Below, piece after piece: positions 8,706 to 18,551 of a stretch of 64,000 nucleotides of DNA (its first letter is position 1; every line of letters begins with the position of its first letter). The stretch comes from B1 sp964355075 (GTDB taxonomy: Bacteria; Bacteroidota; Bacteroidia; UKL13-3). The notes below the pieces were generated by a model, which did no database searches, was not told the origin of the DNA, and saw only the letters and a list, made by a program, of their open reading frames with translations. The stretch is taken from NCBI GenBank assembly GCA_964355075.1, contig CAYHCF010000002.1, positions 153,198 through 217,197 of the forward strand. The letters are read 5' to 3'. The position numbers and the translations under genes were made by a program.

Positions 8706-9752
8706 CTAATTTAAAATTGTAATGGTTGATTCCTTTTTGGCGATCATTTTTCCGATGGGTTCAAGGAAAAGTTCAAGGCCATTTTTCTTAAATAAATCGA
8801 TTATATTTTTTGCGAAAACGGGATCAACAGAAACCAGCAAACCCCCACTTGTTTGCGGGTCATTTAGCAATTCAATCAAAAACTTATCAGGAAGCGGTGT
8901 CACTTTTTTTTCAATGGCATTCCAATTTCTGAAGGTGCTGCCGGGGCTACAGTTCAGATCGGTATAAATTTTAATAAAATCAAAATAAGGTACTTTACTC
9001 ACATACAATTCGGCACTTAAATTTGAACCCTCACACATTTCGGTTAAATGGCCGAGTAAACCAAAACCGGTAACATCAGTTAAAGCATTTACTCCTTTGG
9101 TAATACCTAATTCCATTCCAATTTTGTTGAGTGTGCACATACTCTCAACTACTTTTGCAGCATGTGTGGCCTCCGCCAAACCACGTTTTACAGCGGTAGC
9201 CATAATACCTGTTCCCAAAGGTTTTGTAAGAAATAACAGGTCGCCTTCTTTTGCACAGTTATTAGTTTTTATTTTATCGGTTTGAACCAATCCATTTACA
9301 GAAAGTCCGAAAAGAGGTTCCTTGCTGTCGATGCTATGTCCACCGGCAATTGGTATTCCTGCCTGCTCACAAACTGCTTTGGCACCTGCCAATACTTTTG
9401 AAGCAAGTTCAATGGGCAAAGTATTCACCGGCCAGCCCAGCAATGCGATTGCCATAATGGGCTTCCCTCCCATGGCGTACACATCACTGATGGCGTTAGT
9501 TGCAGCAATTCTTCCAAAATCAAAGGCATCATCCACGATGGGCATAAAAAAATCAACCGTGCTGATTAATGATTGTCCGTTTTCCAAATCCCAAACGGCT
9601 GCATCATCTTTTGAATGATTGCCAACCAGTAATTGTTTAAATAAGGTAGAAGATTGATGATCTCTTAATATTTCCTCTAAAACAGCTGGAGCCATTTTAC
9701 ATCCGCAACCGGCGGCATGAGAGTAGTGGGTAAGTTTGATGGATTCAGACAT
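8706..9752 (-). CDS. selD: Selenide, water dikinase (selenophosphate synthase)
   Basis: SelD makes selenophosphate from selenide and ATP, the selenium donor for selenocysteine or 2-selenouridine in tRNA. At 348 residues it has the usual length. The N-terminal catalytic motif is SHAAGCGCKMAP, with Cys16 and Lys19 at the positions of the essential Cys17 and Lys20 of E. coli, so this is the Cys and not the selenocysteine form. Other family motifs are STVDFFMPIVDDAFDFGRIA (metal-ATP site), NAISDVYAMGG and LTDVTGFGLLGH. No selA, selB, selC or selU gene is in the window, so the end use of selenium here cannot be told. A TAnnTTTG box (9770-9777) lies 17 nt before the start, next to a palindrome. Confidence 0.95.
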   Translation of the reverse strand: MSESIKLTHYSHAAGCGCKMAPAVLEEILRDHQSSTLFKQLLVGNHSKDDAAVWDLENGQSLISTVDFFMPIVDDAFDFGRIAATNAISDVYAMGGKPIMAIALLGWPVNTLPIELASKVLAGAKAVCEQAGIPIAGGHSIDSKEPLFGLSVNGLVQTDKIKTNNCAKEGDLLFLTKPLGTGIMATAVKRGLAEATHAAKVVESMCTLNKIGMELGITKGVNALTDVTGFGLLGHLTEMCEGSNLSAELYVSKVPYFDFIKIYTDLNCSPGSTFRNWNAIEKKVTPLPDKFLIELLNDPQTSGGLLVSVDPVFAKNIIDLFKKNGLELFLEPIGKMIAKKESTITILN

Positions 9753-9769
9753 ACATTTAAATTAAATTT

Positions 9770-9777
9770 CAAATGTA
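9770..9777 (-). promoter_or_regulatory. Possible -7 box for selD
   Basis: On the minus strand this reads TACATTTG, a full match to the Bacteroidota -7 consensus, 17 nt before the selD start codon. No TTG is found at the normal 19-21 nt upstream; the nearest is 12 nt away. The region where the -33 element should lie borders the 30-bp palindrome at 9802-9831. Confidence 0.35.
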
Positions 9778-9801
9778 GTTTATTTTTTGCAATAGCCTTT
9801 T

Positions 9802-9831
9802 TGTACGGACAGGTCGCGACCTGTCCGTACA
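9802..9831. repeat. Perfect 30-bp palindrome behind rpoC (REP-like)
   Basis: The two 15-nt arms are exact reverse complements (TGTACGGACAGGTCG on the left), with centre TCGCGA. It lies 10 bp downstream of the rpoC stop and upstream of selD. It shares its central 26 bp, with one difference, with the palindrome between rpoB and rpoC. It is not followed by a T-tract on the minus strand, so it is a poor intrinsic terminator and looks more like a dispersed REP-type element. Confidence 0.85.
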
Positions 9832-9841
9832 TGGGCGAAAA

Positions 9842-12800
9842 TTATTCTTCTTTTGAAGCCATTAATGCTTCGAATTCTTCTTTGGAACCAACGACTAATT
9901 TTTCGTAATCGCGGAGTCCGGTACCTGCCGGAATTAAGTGACCCACAATTACGTTTTCTTTCAAACCTAACATACGGTCAACTTTACCTGAGATAGCAGC
10001 CTCGTTTAATACTTTCGTCGTTTCCTGGAAGGAGGCCGCACTCATAAAGCTATGTGTGCCCAAACTCGCTTTGGTTATACCCATAATTATCTGAGTTACC
10101 GTTGCAGATTGCGCATCACGAACTTCAATTAATTTCAGGTCTTTGCGTTTTAATTGAGAATTTTCATCACGTAATTTTCGCACGCTGATAATCATCCCTG
10201 CTTTCACATTAGGCGAATCTCCCGGTTCAACAACAACCTTTTTATCAAAAATCCAGTCATTGGCTTGTTTAAAATCCCAACGACCAACAAATTCACCTTC
10301 TAAGAATGTAGTATCACCCGGATCAGAAATTTCGATATGCTTCATCATCTGGCGAATGATCACCTCAACGTGTTTGTCGTTAATTTTTACACCTTGCAAA
10401 CGATATACCTCCATGATTCCATTTACGATATAACGTTGCACAGCCAAAGGACCTTCAATGCGAAGAATATCCTGAGGACTTATGGAACCATCAGATAGCG
10501 AGGAACCAGCTTTCACAAAGTCGTTTTCCTGAACCAAAATATGTTTTGACAGCGGAACCAGGTATTTCTTTTGTTCACCATCTTTCGATGAGATCATTAT
10601 TTCGCGGTTACCCCGTTTGATCCCACCAAATGTTACTACCCCGTCAATTTCGGTAACGATAGCAGGATTTGAAGGATTACGAGCCTCGAATAATTCAGTT
10701 ACACGTGGTAAACCACCTGTAATGTCTCTTGTTTTTCCAACCACACGCGGAATTTTCACCAGGATCTCACCAGCCTTGATTTTGTGACCATTTTCAACAA
10801 TAATATGAGCACCTACCGGTAAGTTATATTCTTTAACATTTTTATCTTTTCCTTCGGTTACAATAATTACAGGAATTCTTGTTTTATCGCGGCTTTCAAC
10901 AATTACTTTTTCTTTGTGTCCGGTTTGTTCATCGCTTTCTTCTTTGTAATTAACATTTTCTATGATATCAGCAAAAGAGACTTTACCGCTGAATTCTGAA
11001 ATAATAACCGCATTATATGGATCCCAGGTACAAATTGGAACTCCTTTTTCAACCTTCTCGCCGCTTTTAACTTTCAGGTGTGCACCGTAAGGAATATTAA
11101 CCGATAGAATCGGATTGAGCGTTTTTGCATCTAAAATACGAACCTCCCCCTGACGGCCAACAACAACCGAGTTGATATCACCATTTTCATCCGTTAAATC
11201 AGTGGTACGGATTTCCTCGAATTCCAAAATACCAGCAAACTTTGCAATCAACTGCGATTCGGTAGCAATATTTGAAGCAGTACCACCCACGTGGAAAGTA
11301 CGTAGGGTAAGCTGTGTACCGGGTTCACCAATAGACTGAGCAGCAATAACACCTGCTGAATCTCCAATTTGAGAAGCTCTTCCGGTTGACATATTTCTAC
11401 CGTAACATTTTGAACAAATGCCATAACGGGTTTCACAAGTTAATGCAGAGCGAATTTCAATTGTTTCGAGAGGAGAAGCTTCAATCAGAGCTGCAATATC
11501 TTCCATGATCTCAACACCCGAAGTACAAATCAGATCACCGGATAATGGATCATAAATATCATGAACGCTGGTTCTTCCTAAAATCCGTTCATAAAAAGTT
11601 TCAACCACTTCTTCATTATCTTTCAGTGCGCTGATTGGAATACCACGAAGCGTTCCACAATCTTTTTCACTCACAACAACATCCTGAGCAACATCATGTA
11701 ATCTACGGGTAAGATAACCGGCATCTGCCGTTTTTAAAGCAGTATCTGCCAAACCTTTTCGCGCACCGTGCGTAGAAATAAAATATTCTATTACAGAAAG
11801 ACCTTCTTTAAAGTTAGACAAGATCGGATTTTCAATAATCTCACCGGTTCCACCACTTAAATTCTTTTGCGGTTTAGCCATCAATCCCCTCATTCCACCT
11901 AACTGACGAATTTGTTCTTTTGAACCCCTTGCACCTGAATCTAACATCATGTATACGGGGTTGAATCCCTGCTGGTCTTCTTTTAACTGTTTTAACAAGG
12001 TATCGGCCAATCGGGAGTTGATACGCGTCCAGATATCAATTACCTGATTATATCGCTCGTTATTGGTAATGTAACCACTGTTGTAATTTTCCCATATTTC
12101 GTCCACTTCAGCTTGCGCCTCCTTGATAAATTTCTCTTTCTCATCAGGAATATTTACATAAGATAAATTAAAAGACAATCCACCACGGAAAGCATATTGA
12201 AAACCCATGTATTTAATTTCATCCAGGAAATGAGCACATCTGTCCTGACCCACTTCCTTGAACATATTACCAATGATATCACGTAATGATTTTTTAGTTA
12301 ATAATTCATTAATATATCCATGTTCGGCAGGTACAACCTGATTAAATAAAATACGCCCCACGGTAGTATCTATCGTTTTTCTGATCAGGTTACCATTTTC
12401 ATTTACATATACCCTGCATTTTACCCAGGCATGCAAGGCTACTTTTTCCTCATTGTACGCGATAATTGCTTCTTCGGGAGAATAAAAAGACAAACCTTCA
12501 CCCAAAACAAAATGTTCGGGATCTGATTTGCGGCCTTTGGTAACGTAATACAAACCCAAAACCATGTCTTGCGAAGGAACTGTTATCGGAGCTCCATTTG
12601 CAGGATTAAGAATATTGTGCGGAGCCAACATCAACAATTGGGCTTCCAAAATAGCAGCATTTCCAAGTGGAACGTGAACCGCCATCTGGTCACCGTCAAA
12701 ATCCGCATTAAATCCGGTACATACCAAAGGATGTAATTGAATAGCTTTTCCTTCAATTAATTTGGGTTGAAAGGCTTGAATACCTAAGCGGTGTAATGTA

Positions 12801-14122
12801 GGTGCACGATTAAGAAGAACCGGGTGACCTTTTAAAATATTCTCTAAAATATCCCAGATAACGGGTTCTTTACGGTCAACCAATTTCTTAGCCGACTTCA
12901 CTGTTTTCACAATACCACGCTCCAGAAGTTTACGGATAATAAACGGTTTGAATAATTCGGCGGCCATATTTTTAGGAATACCGCATTCATGTAATTTAAG
13001 ATTTGGACCCACCACAATTACAGAACGACCAGAATAATCAACACGTTTTCCCAATAAATTCTGACGAAAACGACCTTGTTTTCCTTTAAGCATATCACTC
13101 AGGGATTTTAAAGGACGGTTACCTTCAGTCTTTACTGCACTTACTCTACGGGTATTATCAAAAAGCGAATCAACTGCTTCCTGCAACATCCTTTTTTCAT
13201 TCCGCAAAATCACTTCAGGAGCTTTAATTTCCATTAAACGCTTTAATCGGTTATTACGAATAATAACACGACGGTATAAATCATTTAAATCGGAAGTTGC
13301 GAACCGACCCCCTTCCAAGGGTACCAGTGGGCGTAATTCGGGAGGAATAACAGGAAGTATTTTTACAACCATCCATTCCGGTCTGTTTTCGCCATGTTTT
13401 TGAGAATTGCGGAATCCTTCAACAACTTTTAATCTTTTTAATGCTTCATTTTTTCGTTGCTGGGATGTTTCGGTACTAGCTTTGATGCGCAAATCAAAAC
13501 TCAGATCATCCAGATTGATTCTGGCAAGCATAAACCAAAGCGCCTCACCACCCATTTTGGCAATAAATTTATTTGGATCATTATCATCAAGATGCTGGTT
13601 ATCCTTTGGAAGAGAATCTAAAATATCCAGGTATTCTTCTTCGGTTAATAAATCCAGGTTTTGCACTCCATCAGCTGCTTTCAGACCAGGTTGACAAACG
13701 ACATATCGTTCGTAGTAAACAACCATATCCATTTTCTTAGAGGGAATTCCCAAAAGGTAACCTATTTTATTTGGCAAAGAGCGGAAATACCAAATATGTG
13801 CAACAGGAACCACAAGATTGATGTGGCCCATTCGTTCGCGGCGAACCTTCTTTTCGGTAACCTCCACACCACATCGATCGCACACGATGCCTTTGTAGCG
13901 AATACGCTTGTATTTGCCACAATGACATTCATAGTCTTTAATCGGCCCAAAAATTCTTTCACAAAACAAACCCCCCATTTCAGGCTTGAAAGAGCGGTAG
14001 TTGATGGTTTCAGGTTTGGTAACCTCACCAAAAGAACGGGTAAGAATGCTCTCAGGTGACGCCAAACCGATACGAATTTTGGTAAAGTTGGCTTTTATTT
14101 TTTGTTCTTTTTTCAAAGACAT
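9842..14122 (-). CDS. rpoC: DNA-directed RNA polymerase subunit beta'
   Basis: The largest RNA polymerase subunit, 1426 residues. The zinc site near the N-terminus is seen as CHCGKYKRIRYKGIVCDRCG (about residues 66-85). The active-site Mg-binding motif NADFDGDQMAVH is intact near residue 470. The second zinc site includes CETRYGICSKCYGRNMSTGR, followed by the trigger-loop/bridge-helix region QSIGEPGTQLTLRTFHVGG. The C-terminal part contains the long sandwich-barrel insertions typical of Bacteroidota beta' and ends with ALMASKEE. It follows rpoB on the same strand with an 82-bp spacer that contains a 48-bp palindrome. It is the last gene of the tRNA-tuf-rpoBC unit. Confidence 0.98.
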   Translation of the reverse strand: MSLKKEQKIKANFTKIRIGLASPESILTRSFGEVTKPETINYRSFKPEMGGLFCERIFGPIKDYECHCGKYKRIRYKGIVCDRCGVEVTEKKVRRERMGHINLVVPVAHIWYFRSLPNKIGYLLGIPSKKMDMVVYYERYVVCQPGLKAADGVQNLDLLTEEEYLDILDSLPKDNQHLDDNDPNKFIAKMGGEALWFMLARINLDDLSFDLRIKASTETSQQRKNEALKRLKVVEGFRNSQKHGENRPEWMVVKILPVIPPELRPLVPLEGGRFATSDLNDLYRRVIIRNNRLKRLMEIKAPEVILRNEKRMLQEAVDSLFDNTRRVSAVKTEGNRPLKSLSDMLKGKQGRFRQNLLGKRVDYSGRSVIVVGPNLKLHECGIPKNMAAELFKPFIIRKLLERGIVKTVKSAKKLVDRKEPVIWDILENILKGHPVLLNRAPTLHRLGIQAFQPKLIEGKAIQLHPLVCTGFNADFDGDQMAVHVPLGNAAILEAQLLMLAPHNILNPANGAPITVPSQDMVLGLYYVTKGRKSDPEHFVLGEGLSFYSPEEAIIAYNEEKVALHAWVKCRVYVNENGNLIRKTIDTTVGRILFNQVVPAEHGYINELLTKKSLRDIIGNMFKEVGQDRCAHFLDEIKYMGFQYAFRGGLSFNLSYVNIPDEKEKFIKEAQAEVDEIWENYNSGYITNNERYNQVIDIWTRINSRLADTLLKQLKEDQQGFNPVYMMLDSGARGSKEQIRQLGGMRGLMAKPQKNLSGGTGEIIENPILSNFKEGLSVIEYFISTHGARKGLADTALKTADAGYLTRRLHDVAQDVVVSEKDCGTLRGIPISALKDNEEVVETFYERILGRTSVHDIYDPLSGDLICTSGVEIMEDIAALIEASPLETIEIRSALTCETRYGICSKCYGRNMSTGRASQIGDSAGVIAAQSIGEPGTQLTLRTFHVGGTASNIATESQLIAKFAGILEFEEIRTTDLTDENGDINSVVVGRQGEVRILDAKTLNPILSVNIPYGAHLKVKSGEKVEKGVPICTWDPYNAVIISEFSGKVSFADIIENVNYKEESDEQTGHKEKVIVESRDKTRIPVIIVTEGKDKNVKEYNLPVGAHIIVENGHKIKAGEILVKIPRVVGKTRDITGGLPRVTELFEARNPSNPAIVTEIDGVVTFGGIKRGNREIMISSKDGEQKKYLVPLSKHILVQENDFVKAGSSLSDGSISPQDILRIEGPLAVQRYIVNGIMEVYRLQGVKINDKHVEVIIRQMMKHIEISDPGDTTFLEGEFVGRWDFKQANDWIFDKKVVVEPGDSPNVKAGMIISVRKLRDENSQLKRKDLKLIEVRDAQSATVTQIIMGITKASLGTHSFMSAASFQETTKVLNEAAISGKVDRMLGLKENVIVGHLIPAGTGLRDYEKLVVGSKEEFEALMASKEE

Positions 14123-14147
14123 AATTCGCTATTATTAATTTGATGAA

Positions 14148-14195
14148 GCCATTAGCTGTACGGACAGGTCGCGACCTGTTCGTACAGCTAATGGC
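14148..14195. repeat. 48-bp near-perfect palindrome between rpoB and rpoC (REP-like)
   Basis: The palindrome has 24-nt arms (left arm begins GCCATTAGCTGTACGG) around the centre TCGCGA, with a single G:T mispair at 14163/14180 that would still pair in RNA. The inner part, TGTACGGACAGGTCG and its complement, is the same as the palindrome at 9802-9831. The outer 9 nt of each arm are private to this copy. It occupies most of the rpoB-rpoC spacer and would fold into a very stable hairpin in the operon mRNA. Confidence 0.88.
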
Positions 14196-14204
14196 AAAAA
14201 TATT

Positions 14205-17200
14205 TTACTCCAATGTAAGATCTAAGCCTAAGCCACGTAATTCATGAGCCAAAACATTAAATGACTCCGGAATTCCCGGTGTTGGAAGATTATCTCCTTT
14301 TACGATGGCTTCATAGGTTTTTGCACGACCTATAATATCATCTGATTTAAGGGTTAAAACTTCCTGTAAGATATTCGACGCACCATAGGCTTCAAGTGCC
14401 CAAACCTCCATCTCTCCAAAACGCTGACCACCAAACTGAGCTTTTCCACCTAATGGCTGTTGCGTTATTAAGGAGTATGGTCCGATTGAACGAGCATGCA
14501 TTTTATCATCAACCATATGGCCCAACTTAATCATATAAATTACACCAACTGTAACCGGTTGATCAAAACGTACACCTGTTAACCCATCATTTAGATAGGT
14601 TTTACCCCAATCAGGAATACCGGCTTTCCGGGTGTATTCAAGAATCTGTTCATCCGTAGCACCATCAAAAATAGGTGTGGCAAATTTCAGATCGAGTTCT
14701 TTTGCTGCCCATCCCAATACCGTTTCGTAGATCTGACCCAAATTCATACGTGAGGGTACACCCAGAGGGTTTAATACGATGTCCACCGGCATACCATTAT
14801 CCATAAAAGGTAAATCCTCTTCACGAACAATACGTGCTACGATACCTTTATTTCCATGCCGACCAGCCATCTTATCTCCAACTTTCAGTTTACGTTTTTG
14901 AGCAATGTAAACTTTGGCAAGTTTTAATATACCGGTTGGTAATTCATCCCCAACACTAATGGCATATTCTTTCCGTCTGAAATTTGCAAGTTCCTGGTTT
15001 CTGCGATTTTTGAAATTAGTTAAAATGCTTCTAACCAATTCGTTTTTCTCCCCATCACTAGTCCAGTTATTTGCCATTACATTTGAGTAATCTATATCAT
15101 TCAGGTTTTTCATACTGAATTTTGAACCCTTTGCAATGATCTCTTCATTGTACACATTAAATACTCCCGATGAAGTTTTTCCTGATAGAACAGAGAATAA
15201 TTTTTCAACCATTATTTCCTTAATTTCTTTCAGCTTTACTTCATGCTCCTCTCTTAATTTGGCAAGTTTTAACTTGTCATCTACCTTGGCTGCTTTTTCT
15301 TTCTTGGCACGTGCAAATAGCTTTTTATCTATAACCACACCATTGGTAGAAGGAATTGCTTTTAAAGAAGCATCCTTTACATCGCCTGCTTTGTCACCAA
15401 AAATGGCTCTTAACAATTTCTCTTCAGGAGAAGGTTCCGTTTCACCTTTTGGTGTAATTTTACCAATCAGAATATCTCCTTCTCCAACTTCGCAACCTAT
15501 TCGGATTAAACCATTCTCGTCGAGATTTTTTGTAGCTTCCTCACTTACATTAGGAATATCATTTGTCAATTCTTCTTCACCACGTTTGGTATCGCGAACT
15601 TCCAACTCGTATTCCGTAATATGAATAGAGGTAAATATATCTTCTTTAGTAACTTTTTCAGAGATAACGATCGCATCTTCAAAGTTGAATCCCTGCCAAG
15701 GCATGAATGCTACCTGTAAGTTACGACCTAAAGCCAGTTCTCCACCCTGAGTTGCATAACCTTCGCAAAGTACAGTACCTTTAACAACTTTCTGACCTTT
15801 ACGAACAATGGGTTTTAAATTGATACAAGTATTTTGATTCGTTCTTCGGAATTTTATCAAAGGATATGTTTTAGTATCCGTCCCAAAGCTTACCAATTTA
15901 TCCATTTCAGTTTGCTCGTAACGGATCCTGATTTCGTTTGCATCAACAAATTCAACCACGCCATTTCCTTCAGCAACCAGCAAGGTACGTGAATCTTTAG
16001 CAACTCTTCCTTCCAAACCGGTTCCTACAACGGGTGCTTCGGGGTTCAACAAGGGTACTGCCTGACGCTGCATATTCGAGCCCATCAAAGCACGGTTTGC
16101 ATCATTGTGTTCAAGGAAAGGAATTAATGAGGCGGCGATAGAAACAATTTGATTTGGAGCAATGTCCATGAACTCCAGTTTATCAGATTCCACCATTGGA
16201 AAATCACCTTCGAATCGTGCCTTTATTTTTGTATCGGCAAAATTACCATCTTTATCATATTTTGCATTCGACTGAGCAATTACCTTGCCTTCTTCATCTT
16301 CAGCGCTCAGGTAAGTCACAGGTTCGTTTGCTTTAACTTTACCCCCAACCACTTTTAAATAGGGTGTTTCGATAAAGCCCATTCCATTAATTTTGGCATG
16401 AACACATAAAGAAGAAATCAATCCGATATTCGGACCCTCAGGAGTTTCAATAGTACACAAACGACCATAGTGGGTATAATGAACGTCGCGAACCTCAAAT
16501 CCGGCACGATCACGACTCAAACCACCTGGTCCCAGAGCGGACATCCTGCGTTTGTGGGTAATTTCGGCCAATGGATTTGTTTGATCCATGAATTGAGAAA
16601 GCTGGTTGGTACCAAAGAATGAATTGATAACAGAAGACAGGGTTTTGGCATTAATCAAATCCGTAGGTGTAAAAACCTCATTATCGCGGATGTTCATACG
16701 TTCACGAATGGTTCGTGACATACGGGCTAAACCTACACCGAATTGTGAATATAATTGTTCGCCCACGGTACGAACGCGACGATTGCTTAAGTGATCAATA
16801 TCATCCACATCAGCTCTTGAATTCGATAATTCAATTAAGTATTTGATAATGGAAACAATATCGTCCTTGCTAAGTACGCGGTTACTTAGCGGTTCATTTT
16901 TATTTAATTTCCGGTTTATCCGGTAGCGACCTACATCACCCAAATCATATCGTTTATCGGAGAAGAATAATTTCTCAATTACCCCACGTGCTGTTTCTTC
17001 ATCGGGTGGATCAGCGTTCCTTAACTGGCGGTAAATGTGTTCGTGAGCCTCTTTACCGCTGTTAGCTGTATCTTTTTGTAAAGTATTTAGGATAATAGCA
17101 AAATCATTATGACTCGATTCGTTTTTATGCAGTAAAATAGTTTTCACTTCTGCTTCAACTATCTGATCAATATGAGCATCCTCAATAATGGTATCACGTT

Positions 17201-18020
17201 CAATGATTACTTCATTTCGTTCGATTGAAACTACCTCACCGGTATCCTCATCCACAAAATCTTCAATCCAGGTACGCAATACCCTTGCAGCCAATTTTCG
17301 GCCTAATACTTTTTTCAAGCCACTTTTACTTACTTTAATTTCTTCAGCAAGTTCAAACAGGTTTAAGATATCTTTATCCGTCTCAAAACCAATAGCACGC
17401 AATAAGGTTGTTACCGGAAACTTTTTCTTTCGATCAATGTAAGCATACATTACGTTGTTTACATCCGTTGCAAATTCAATCCAGCTTCCTTTAAACGGAA
17501 TTACCCTTGCAGAGTATAATTTAGTACCATTTGTATGGTAGCTCTGACCAAAGAATACTCCTGGAGAACGGTGCAACTGAGATACAATGATTCGTTCGGC
17601 ACCATTGATAACAAAAGTACCCCGGGTTGTCATATACGGGATAGTCCCTAAATAAACATCCTGAACGATTGTTTTAAAATCTTCATGTTCAGGATCATTA
17701 CAAGAGAGTCGTAATTTTGCCTTCAAAGGCACTGAATAAGTCAATCCACGTTCGATACATTCATCAATGGAATAGCGAGGTGGATCAACAAAATAGTCAA
17801 GAAATTGGAGTACAAAAATATTGCGGGTATCGGTGATTGGAAAATTTTCCAAAAACACCTTGAATAAACCCTCATTCGTACGACTTTCAGAGGTGGTATC
17901 CAACTGAAAGAATTCCTTGAACGACTGCAACTGAACATCCAAAAAATCCGGATAATCAATGACAGGTTTGACAGAAGAGAAATTGATTCGTTCTTCTATC
18001 GGGTTGATAATATTGGCCAA
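14205..18020 (-). CDS. rpoB: DNA-directed RNA polymerase subunit beta
   Basis: RNA polymerase beta subunit, 1271 residues, usual for the phylum. Recognisable segments include the rifampicin region (FFGTNQLSQFMDQTNPLAEI then THKRRMSALGPGGLSRDRAG), followed by HYTHYGRLCTIETPEGPNIG, and near the C-terminus GDKMAGRHGNKGIVARI and LGGKAQFGGQRFGEMEVWAL. In the rifampicin region the key residues (Q, D, H, R, S in this stretch) are those of sensitive enzymes, so nothing suggests resistance. It lies 107 bp downstream of rplL; that spacer holds a GC-rich hairpin. It forms the catalytic core with beta' encoded by the next gene. Confidence 0.98.
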   Translation of the reverse strand: MANIINPIEERINFSSVKPVIDYPDFLDVQLQSFKEFFQLDTTSESRTNEGLFKVFLENFPITDTRNIFVLQFLDYFVDPPRYSIDECIERGLTYSVPLKAKLRLSCNDPEHEDFKTIVQDVYLGTIPYMTTRGTFVINGAERIIVSQLHRSPGVFFGQSYHTNGTKLYSARVIPFKGSWIEFATDVNNVMYAYIDRKKKFPVTTLLRAIGFETDKDILNLFELAEEIKVSKSGLKKVLGRKLAARVLRTWIEDFVDEDTGEVVSIERNEVIIERDTIIEDAHIDQIVEAEVKTILLHKNESSHNDFAIILNTLQKDTANSGKEAHEHIYRQLRNADPPDEETARGVIEKLFFSDKRYDLGDVGRYRINRKLNKNEPLSNRVLSKDDIVSIIKYLIELSNSRADVDDIDHLSNRRVRTVGEQLYSQFGVGLARMSRTIRERMNIRDNEVFTPTDLINAKTLSSVINSFFGTNQLSQFMDQTNPLAEITHKRRMSALGPGGLSRDRAGFEVRDVHYTHYGRLCTIETPEGPNIGLISSLCVHAKINGMGFIETPYLKVVGGKVKANEPVTYLSAEDEEGKVIAQSNAKYDKDGNFADTKIKARFEGDFPMVESDKLEFMDIAPNQIVSIAASLIPFLEHNDANRALMGSNMQRQAVPLLNPEAPVVGTGLEGRVAKDSRTLLVAEGNGVVEFVDANEIRIRYEQTEMDKLVSFGTDTKTYPLIKFRRTNQNTCINLKPIVRKGQKVVKGTVLCEGYATQGGELALGRNLQVAFMPWQGFNFEDAIVISEKVTKEDIFTSIHITEYELEVRDTKRGEEELTNDIPNVSEEATKNLDENGLIRIGCEVGEGDILIGKITPKGETEPSPEEKLLRAIFGDKAGDVKDASLKAIPSTNGVVIDKKLFARAKKEKAAKVDDKLKLAKLREEHEVKLKEIKEIMVEKLFSVLSGKTSSGVFNVYNEEIIAKGSKFSMKNLNDIDYSNVMANNWTSDGEKNELVRSILTNFKNRRNQELANFRRKEYAISVGDELPTGILKLAKVYIAQKRKLKVGDKMAGRHGNKGIVARIVREEDLPFMDNGMPVDIVLNPLGVPSRMNLGQIYETVLGWAAKELDLKFATPIFDGATDEQILEYTRKAGIPDWGKTYLNDGLTGVRFDQPVTVGVIYMIKLGHMVDDKMHARSIGPYSLITQQPLGGKAQFGGQRFGEMEVWALEAYGASNILQEVLTLKSDDIIGRAKTYEAIVKGDNLPTPGIPESFNVLAHELRGLGLDLTLE

Positions 18021-18076
18021 AGTTAATTTTTATTTTTAAAAGGTTAACCGATCATACGATTTCCATAAACAGAGAA

Positions 18077-18102
18077 GTGACCCACGGCCTGGCCGGGGTC
18101 AC
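18077..18102 (-). promoter_or_regulatory. GC-rich hairpin in the rplL-rpoB spacer (possible attenuator or processing site)
   Basis: The outer arms GTGACCC (18077-18083) and GGGTCAC (18096-18102) enclose an inner CGGCC-T-GGCCG stem (18085-18095), giving a compact, GC-rich hairpin in otherwise AT-rich DNA. No T-tract follows on the minus strand, so full termination is unlikely. In E. coli the same spacer carries an attenuator and an RNase III site that lower rpoBC relative to ribosomal protein expression; a similar role here is inference from position. Confidence 0.55.
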
Positions 18103-18127
18103 ATTTTCAAAATTGATTGACTTTGAA

Positions 18128-18502
18128 CTACTTAAGTTCAACCTCAGCTCCCGCCTCAGTAAGTCTGGCTTTCAGGTCTTCAGCAGTTACTTTATCAACG
18201 CCTTCTTTAATGGGCTTTGGAGCACCATCTACCAGTTCTTTAGCTTCTTTCAAACCTAAGCCGGTAATATCCTTCACAATCTTAACAACATTAAGTTTGC
18301 TTTGACCTGCTGCTTTAAGAATTACATCAAAAGATGTTTTTTCAGCCGGAGCTTCAGCAACAGCTGCAGCAGGCGCTGCAACAGCCGCAGCAGCAGCCGC
18401 AGGTTCTATACCATATTCATCTTTCAAAATTTTTGCTAACTCGTTAACTTCTTTTACGGTTAAGTTAACCAATTGATCCGCGAACGCTTTTAAATCTGCC
18501 AT
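18128..18502 (-). CDS. rplL: Large ribosomal subunit protein bL12 (L7/L12)
   Basis: Ribosomal stalk protein bL12, 124 residues. The N-terminal dimerisation helices (MADLKAFADQLVNLTVKEVN) are followed by an Ala-rich hinge (about residues 34-55) and the C-terminal factor-binding domain (KTSFDVILKAAGQSKLNVVK, then ITGLGLKEAKELVDGAPKPI). It recruits EF-Tu, EF-G and other GTPases to the ribosome. It follows rplJ, which encodes its anchor on the ribosome, by about 50 bp. The next gene is rpoB. Confidence 0.97.
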   Translation of the reverse strand: MADLKAFADQLVNLTVKEVNELAKILKDEYGIEPAAAAAAVAAPAAAVAEAPAEKTSFDVILKAAGQSKLNVVKIVKDITGLGLKEAKELVDGAPKPIKEGVDKVTAEDLKARLTEAGAEVELK

Positions 18503-18551
18503 TTTTCTTTAATTTAATTGTTTTTTATATAATTTGAACACTAATTGTTTT

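Noticed and set aside
15136..15624. Long antisense frames within rpoB, rpoC, tuf and others
   Set aside because: They mirror strongly conserved coding sequence on the other strand and have no family or start signals.
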